From Hypericum androsaemum (Eukaryota; Streptophyta; Magnoliopsida; Malpighiales; Hypericaceae): a stretch of DNA of 64,000 nucleotides. The notes under the pieces were generated by a model, which saw nothing but the letters and a program-made list of their open reading frames with translations, did no database searches and had not been told where the DNA came from. Shown here in pieces: positions 58,240-64,000 of this stretch. The stretch covers positions 3,618,521-3,682,520 of the forward strand of contig OZ023193.1 in the NCBI GenBank assembly GCA_963995505.1, written 5' to 3'. How positions within the stretch are numbered: position 1 is the first letter of the stretch; each line of letters begins with the position of its first letter. The position numbers were made by a program, and so were the translations under genes.

Positions 58240-58548
58240 CGGGACGGATAACTCGCCGGAGAAGCTCTGGTAATTAAAGCCATTAAAGTTGCCGCCGGGG
58301 GAGACGGCGGAGGAGTTGCAGCTGTTGGTGGTGGCGGTGATGGTATCGAAAATCCCTTCATCCATAGATTCACTGTCATGATCATCTTCGTCGTCGTTGG
58401 GGAAGTCGAGGAGGTCGTCAACGGCGAAATGGCCGTCTCCCCCGGCCGGTTTCTGGTCGGAAACGGCAGCGTTTCTCTTCTTGGGAAACAATTCCGCCGC
58501 CGCTCCGTTAATGTATCCACTAATGTTGTAGAATTCCGGCGCTTCCAT
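58240..58548 (-). CDS. GATA transcription factor, first exon only
   Basis: The exon opens MEAPEFYNISGYINGAAAEL and has the N-terminal block typical of class A plant GATA factors (HFAVDDLLDFPNDDEDD) and a FSGELSVP end at a good donor (CCG|GTACGT, 58239). In the family, the next exon supplies the acidic LAELEWLS segment and a CX2CX18CX2C zinc finger. No such exon appears between here and 56.2 kb; instead a copia 3' end begins about 50 bp into the intron. The gene is therefore either truncated by the insertion, or the rest is lost or lies elsewhere. A 103-codon product could at most be an N-terminal fragment without a DNA-binding domain. Confidence 0.78.
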
Positions 58549-58645
58549 GTATTTATTATTATTATTAATTTACGCGTAACGCAATAATAATGTGAATAAT
58601 TAAGGAAGTGCAAGATTTTCTTTTTGTGGCCTAGAGAGAGAGAAG

Positions 58646-58655
58646 TATTTATAGG
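58646..58655 (-). promoter_or_regulatory. TATA box of the GATA gene
   Basis: CCTATAAATA on the minus strand, about 100 bp before the ATG. Confidence 0.55.
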
Positions 58656-59500
58656 GAGAGGAAAGGGGAACGAAGTGAGAGTGGAGAGTAAATGGGACGA
58701 GAGGAGAGGAGAGGAGGAGGCTTATATGATTATTTTGGGTGTATTGTTAGTATGTAGAGTCGAGTATTCACGTCATGTTTAAGGCGTGAAACGGTATTAT
58801 TTTATATTCGTAAATTTTGAACTTAAAATTTTTTGGTTGAACTTGCTTATATGAAATTCTCATTAAAGGAGAAGCATCTTTTTGCATGGCAGAGGGATAA
58901 CAATAAAGAATTTAGTGAGATGGTTCATGATAGGGATGATGTATTCGCTTCAATTTCCTTAAAAAATTAATGTTTATAATTAATTTACTTTTTTTTTTGT
59001 TGTTGGGTGTGGGAGTGGCTTGGGTGTGGTGGATAGTGATATGGTCAGTTAAAGATTGGAAAACTGGAACTTAATAGATTTGAACTCTTTTTTTAAGTTT
59101 GGCTCTATCTTGGTTTTTTAATATACGTTAATTGTATTTGAACAATGTCGGAATTTATTAAAGATTTTTTATAATATTTTTTCAATTTGTAAGATTTGAA
59201 TTTGTACGAAGGAATCATCATAAAATTTGTCCTTGTACCGGTATGTTTTTTTTTCATTTGCTAACTAGTGCTGTTAAGGTATGAGTTGGAGTTGGTAACT
59301 TTTGAAGTTAGTTAGTTTGTGGTTGTTGCTTTGTGAAGGGTTGCTTTGTGAAGGGTTAAGGAAGTAAGACTTGTTATCAATTAACAACTAGCGGCTAGGT
59401 GCATGTGCTTAGAGAGTTGCTGGGTGATACTGAAAAGACAGTATGCACCGGTGGAGTATAAGGGAAATTACTAATTCAAGGCATGACCATAGATTTATGA
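58656..59500. other. intergenic sequence upstream of the GATA exon
   Basis: AT-rich; contains a GA-rich tract (58676-58722) and a short duplication GGTTGCTTTGTGAAGGGTT near 59323-59357. No gene recognised. Confidence 0.5.
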
Positions 59501-59504
59501 GAAT

Positions 59505-59835
59505 GTAATATAATTAGTATAATATCGTTTCGTGTTAATCTTGTTTATAAATATATAAAATTCATTAATTAATTAATTTTTATTTTGGATTAGGTATGAA
59601 GATTTTAACATGGTATCGAATTCGTGTTCGTTGTTGTCATCAGAAAACTCTTGTTTTATTGCACGATGGTGAAGTCAAAATATGTGTAAACTTCAGCCTC
59701 ACGAGTTTTATTTGAATAGACGTGTTGAAATTATCGCATCGCTATTTGTGATCATAGTAAACTTGTTTATAAGCTTAAAAATTCACCAACCCCATCACCT
59801 AGAAATTCACCCAAAAATATATATACACATTGTGA
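59505..59835 (+). mobile_element. degenerate TRIM relic, third copy of the family
   Basis: The first repeat ends GGTATGAAGATTTTAACA (59610), the primer site is degraded to TGGTATCGAATTC (from 59611), and the internal part (GGTGAAGTCAAA, ACTTCAGCCTCA) leads to a second repeat starting TGTTGAAATTATCGCATCG (59723). The spacing of 112 bp from primer site to second repeat is close to the 121 bp of the intact array. Outer borders are approximate. Confidence 0.72.
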
Positions 59836-62800
59836 GTTTCAATGGGATTCAATGGATAATTAGAATTTTGTCGGTGGAAGCAAAAGTGAGGATAGCAATT
59901 TTTCAAGGGCACAAAATGACATATTCTGGTCTTGACCCTTTAACTCGTTTGGTAAATGTACCACCAACAAGATGAGGGGATCACAGAAAGATCAAGAATT
60001 CGTTTTTCCAGATTGATAATTTGTAGGGATAGATACAACCAACCAAGGAGGAAAATGGTTTCCAACTTTGAAAACACATATTCCAAAATGAAGGGTAAGA
60101 TACGGAATTTTTTTGGCTAAAATATTAAAAAGAAGTTGAGGGAGTACGGAATTGAGACATGTCACATGAGGATGACGATACTTTAAGCATCGAACAGGAG
60201 GCTCTCGTACGCATCAAATTAGCCAATTACTACGCGAATTGCTTTTATTTAGGGAAATTGTTTAAAATGTCAATCTATTATCATGCATAATTTGAAACAT
60301 TACGACATTTTTTAATAGGAACAAACTTTACTACAAGAGAGTCGTTGCACATTTTCCTGCATGTTGAAGAATTGTCACATGTAAGAGAATCAAATCACTT
60401 TATAAGGTTAAATACTCATGGATGGTCGATAGTAAAATTGTACTATACATAAAGGTAAAAAAAAATTTATTTCACGAAACCATAAATTTTGGAGATAAGC
60501 ATATTCGAACTGCTAACATTCACCACAAAATAAATCACCGCATGTCAGTCTCGAAAAATTCTATTGTAGAGATTAACGATAGATAATAACTCCCTCCAAA
60601 CTGATAAGAAATTTGAGATTTGAAATAAAAGTCTTGATTGCTTTACAAATAGAAAAAATATTATTGAGAGAAGTCATCCGTAAATAAGATTGACAATTCT
60701 TGGCTCAAAGTACCAAAAATTTACCAAAAGATCATCTTCAATCAATAAAAGTGATATTTCTCAAAAAATAATCAATAAAAGTTGATTAAAAAAATTTAGA
60801 TCCCTCAAGCAAATTTTTAATCCAAATATTATGAATGGAGAAAATATCGTGAAGCACTACTTAATTATAGAATTTCATCTGGATGCAAGGATGAAAAATT
60901 TTGAGAATTTTTTCCAAATATGCAAAAAATTTAGATATTTTTTCAAAACATGTATATATTCATAAAATAGGTAGAAAAAAAAACGGAGGCTCCTCCATTT
61001 AGACGCTGCCATGTGGCATGCACTTTCTTTTCCAAAAAATTTCACTCCAAGAGAGAAGAAGGGTAAAGATTGGGTCATTAACGAGGGTCATAATATAATT
61101 AGAGAACTAAATAAAAACTAATATGCAACCGATTTTTTTTTAATTGCACTGATTTCTTTCGGAAGGACGGGCCATGTGGCTCGCGATTAGGCGGAGATGC
61201 CATGGTAATTGAGCGCCTCCGTTATTTTTTCTAAGCTTAATTATTTATAAGTTTCTACCAATTTTGGAAAAATATTTTAGTTTTTTGGCTATTTAAAAAA
61301 AGTCAGAAATTATTGACCTTTTAATGAAGCAGCTTAAGTGACGTTTTTTAAGAATGGGAAAAGACAAAAAAAAAAACAGATTTTAATGTTACTTGCCAAA
61401 TTCAACCCCCTAAAGAATCCACCTTAGCCGCAGTGATTCCCAATTTCAACTTCCCTCTGCTTTAGATAATTTAATTATATTTTCTTTACATCGGGACTTG
61501 TGCATTTGGGGTTTTAATTTAATTTACCTGCCTCCTAATATGATTATCAAAATCTTTAATTAATTGTAATTTCTACTGCAATTTGGCCTATTATTACCTG
61601 CTGCCATATTCCCTGTCCACGTTTAGGCACGACGTTTACAGCTCAACGCTGTCCAAAGCAACGGCTATGATGCTATCCACGTGTATCACAGATTCAACTT
61701 AAAAAAAAAAAGAAGGCTTCAACTTGGTGACATACAGGAAAGCCAATGGAGAGATGGTTTTATATGCTTTCTTTGTAAATTTGTATTGTGCATACATACA
61801 ATGGAGGGACCTTTTTGTAAATAGCATGTAATTCCTGAAATGAAATACTTTGGTTTCATCAAAATTAAATACATACGTATGAACATCATGAAAATCTATT
61901 ATTAATGATAATAGTTCCCATTTTGGCTCAACAAATAGATGAATTTTCTTCACTTCGTGCAAACAACTGTGGACTATGGCATCAATTCAATGTTAAAATT
62001 TATATATCTAATTTTAAATTTAAAATAACGAAATAAATTTTCTACAATTATTCATAAATTTACCATACTCGTAACTATGATATGGTAATACCCTGATGTA
62101 AAAGATAATTCGCCTGTTCATTAGACACTGATCCTCAGGTTTGGGCTCGGTAAACAGATAACTTGCGTCAATGATAATAGCTTACCTTTTTACCCTGGAC
62201 CTTAAGATTCGACCAAATGAAAAAAAAAAACCAACTGGACCACTAATTACTGCGAATTTTAATTAACCTAATTGGCAGAAAATGTCAGTAATCTCTTCCT
62301 CTTAACGCAAAAAAGTAAACTAATAAAATTTAGATCAAAATTACAGGAGACTTTTAAAAGGCTGGTGGGACCCGTAGATCATGTGACAAAGGTGGTGTGT
62401 GGTGTCAGGTCATGTTAGGAATTGATAATCTTATTTTCCTTTTTTCCATTATGATATGAGGTTTTAATTCAATTTTTTAAAAATCTATATCATTCAAATT
62501 TAAAGACCACGTGATTTGATTGCATGTCACTGATATTGAAATTTTTTCGGGCGAAGTTTGAGTAATTTTGAAGTTTTTTCAATATGTTTGTCAGAAAAAA
62601 GTACATTTTGTTAATTTATATAGTACAAATTAAATCACCTAAATCTTTCTTAATGGATCGGACCCAAAAAAGACGATGCGATGCAACGGCACTGATCTTT
62701 GGGATGGGCCAATCTATCTTTTTTTTTGTATAAACACAAATCATCTACATTTATTATTTAAGTAATAGGCAAACCAACCAGATTTGTTATAAACTACTAA

Positions 62801-64000
62801 TTTAAACAATATTTTTTAAATAAATGAAGCTGTATATTCTAAAAAATAACCACTAAGAAAGTATTACACCAATGGTACCAAGAGCATCGTACTATACATA
62901 CCAGATAATGAATATCAAAACGAAGCTGATGTACGCTATCTGAGTATAATATGTTTCGAATTCGAGTCTTCAAACGTGTTAAATTTTCTACAACAGAAAT
63001 AAATTGATAATACTTCGACGAATCCATCCCACAATATTCTTAACGATAAAACTTGACGATGCTAGAGAAAGAATTATTCTTCCCCGTTTATTTATAATCA
63101 TTCTTAATGACAATATTGCATGAAGGTTAAAGCTTGATTCAAAGTCTAGTTGTAGTAATATTGTACTTAGAAAAAAAGTTGAAGCTATTTAGAGTGAAAG
63201 TCGGATCTATTTCATTACTAATTTCTAAAAAAGACCTTTGCTCTGTAGGATAGAGACTGAGCCACAATATTCTGCACTCAATCCAACCCATTTTTAAACA
63301 TATTTTAACGAGATATCACAACTACCAGATTCTATTTTATCGTAGTTCTTTTAATAATATATTTTATATTTAAAATACATAAAATCGAGACTGACTTAAG
63401 TACCAAATCTCTTATCACCGAATAAATTTCGTAAATTTTAATTCAATTGTCCATCCGAAGGGCCAATGTTTAAGGTGCGGTGGGTCAAAACCCACGTGGC
63501 CCCGGACACCCAAATTAAGGACTCCCCCTAGGATTCTCTCTCTCGGCTGGGCCTGTGCTGGTCTTGTGGGAACGTGAGGACTTTATCATATCAAACACAT
63601 AGATCAACTAGTGACAAAAAATGTTTCGAATTCGAGGACAAAAATGTATCGAATTCGAGTACCGTGCATGTAGTAGTCCCTTCAAAATATTTGGGGAGAG
63701 GATTGTCTCTCGTAATGGTTATGTCCTGTTGGCATCTGGATCAATCACCGTGTGTGCAAAATTCCAGGTGATTTCGACAAAAACAAAAATCTCCCAACTT
63801 GGATCAACTAGAAGGTTGGTTCACAACTTCCAGAAGCAATGGCTACTTGGATTTTTCGACATATTACAAAACGCAAAATGTTGAGGCGTTCAACGTCTCC
63901 TAACTTTAGTTGGAATGAAAAGATTATGCATTAAGAAGTTAGCAGCAGAAACCAAACTAACCAGAGCATCAATGATATGGGAATCGAGAGTAAGAAACAT
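59836..64000. other. AT-rich intergenic sequence to window end
   Basis: No gene, RNA or transposon domain recognised. A possible short inverted-repeat element lies at 60973-61231 (AACGGAGGC ... GCGCCTCCGTT with A/T tracts outside), without a convincing target duplication. The frames at 61699, 62839, 63574 and 63621 have no motif. Confidence 0.5.

Noticed and set aside
60973..61231. A MITE with AACGGAGGC inverted ends
   Set aside because: The inverted ends are short, A/T runs inflate the match, and no target duplication is visible, so it is only mentioned as possible.
9958..63278. 17-bp word CCACAATATTCTGCACT shared by 9958-9974 and 63262-63278
   Set aside because: The match does not extend, and one such match in 64 kb of AT-rich DNA is compatible with chance.

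Overview
This is a piece of a plant nuclear genome, almost certainly a eudicot. It has GT-AG introns, plant-specific gene families (CASP-like, early nodulin-like, DREB-type ERF, GATA factor), one nuclear tRNA gene, and a dense load of plant LTR retrotransposons, TRIMs, MULEs and hAT-type MITEs. I cannot name the species. All product names rest on motifs and family memory; no database search was possible.

Layout. 1-2.6 kb: 3' end of a Ty1/copia element on the plus strand, whose LTR carries an array of CACGTG boxes. 3.9-11.5 kb: a complete 7.57-kb copia element on the minus strand (target-site duplication TAACC, two 1.2-kb LTRs, intact 1371-aa polyprotein). 12.4-14.1 kb: minus-strand remains of a PnsB3/NDF4-like 2Fe-2S ferredoxin gene, with a tandem TRIM in its last intron. 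14.9-19.7 kb: a decayed long-form tRNase Z gene carrying a second copia element (TSD ATATT) with an internal deletion and nonsense codons. 20.5-24.6 kb: intact MTV1 (ENTH/VHS, tepsin-like), five exons. 24.9-28.6 kb: a LETM1-like gene, minus strand. 29.4-30.7 kb: COX19, minus strand. 31.0-35.5 kb: two hAT-type MITEs, a degenerate TRIM, and a MULE that carries a subtilase gene fragment. 37.6-38.3 kb: a DREB/ERF gene. 39.6-43.0 kb: a second MULE with a small non-autonomous copia element nested in its TIR. 43.7 kb: tRNA-Arg(UCU). 44.4-45.1 kb: early nodulin-like protein. 45.6-49.8 kb: Cassandra-like 5S-derived sequence, minisatellite and repeat relics, and an unrecognised small gene start. 50.0-51.8 kb: CASP-like gene. 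53.2-54.9 kb: NUP35. 55.6-56.2 kb: a 102-aa small protein gene. 57.6-58.5 kb: first exon of a GATA factor whose intron is cut by a copia 3' end. 58.6-64 kb: AT-rich intergenic DNA with a third TRIM relic.

The genes are not an operon. From memory, the order PnsB3 - tRNase Z - MTV1 - ERF - NUP35 - small protein matches Arabidopsis At3g16250-At3g16260-At3g16270-At3g16280-At3g16310-At3g16330. This looks like a conserved ancestral block in which PnsB3 and tRNase Z have decayed under transposon insertion while their neighbours stayed intact, as expected of one copy of a duplicated segment. I found no convincing new biological system. The most notable material is this selective gene decay and the well-resolved transposon nesting.
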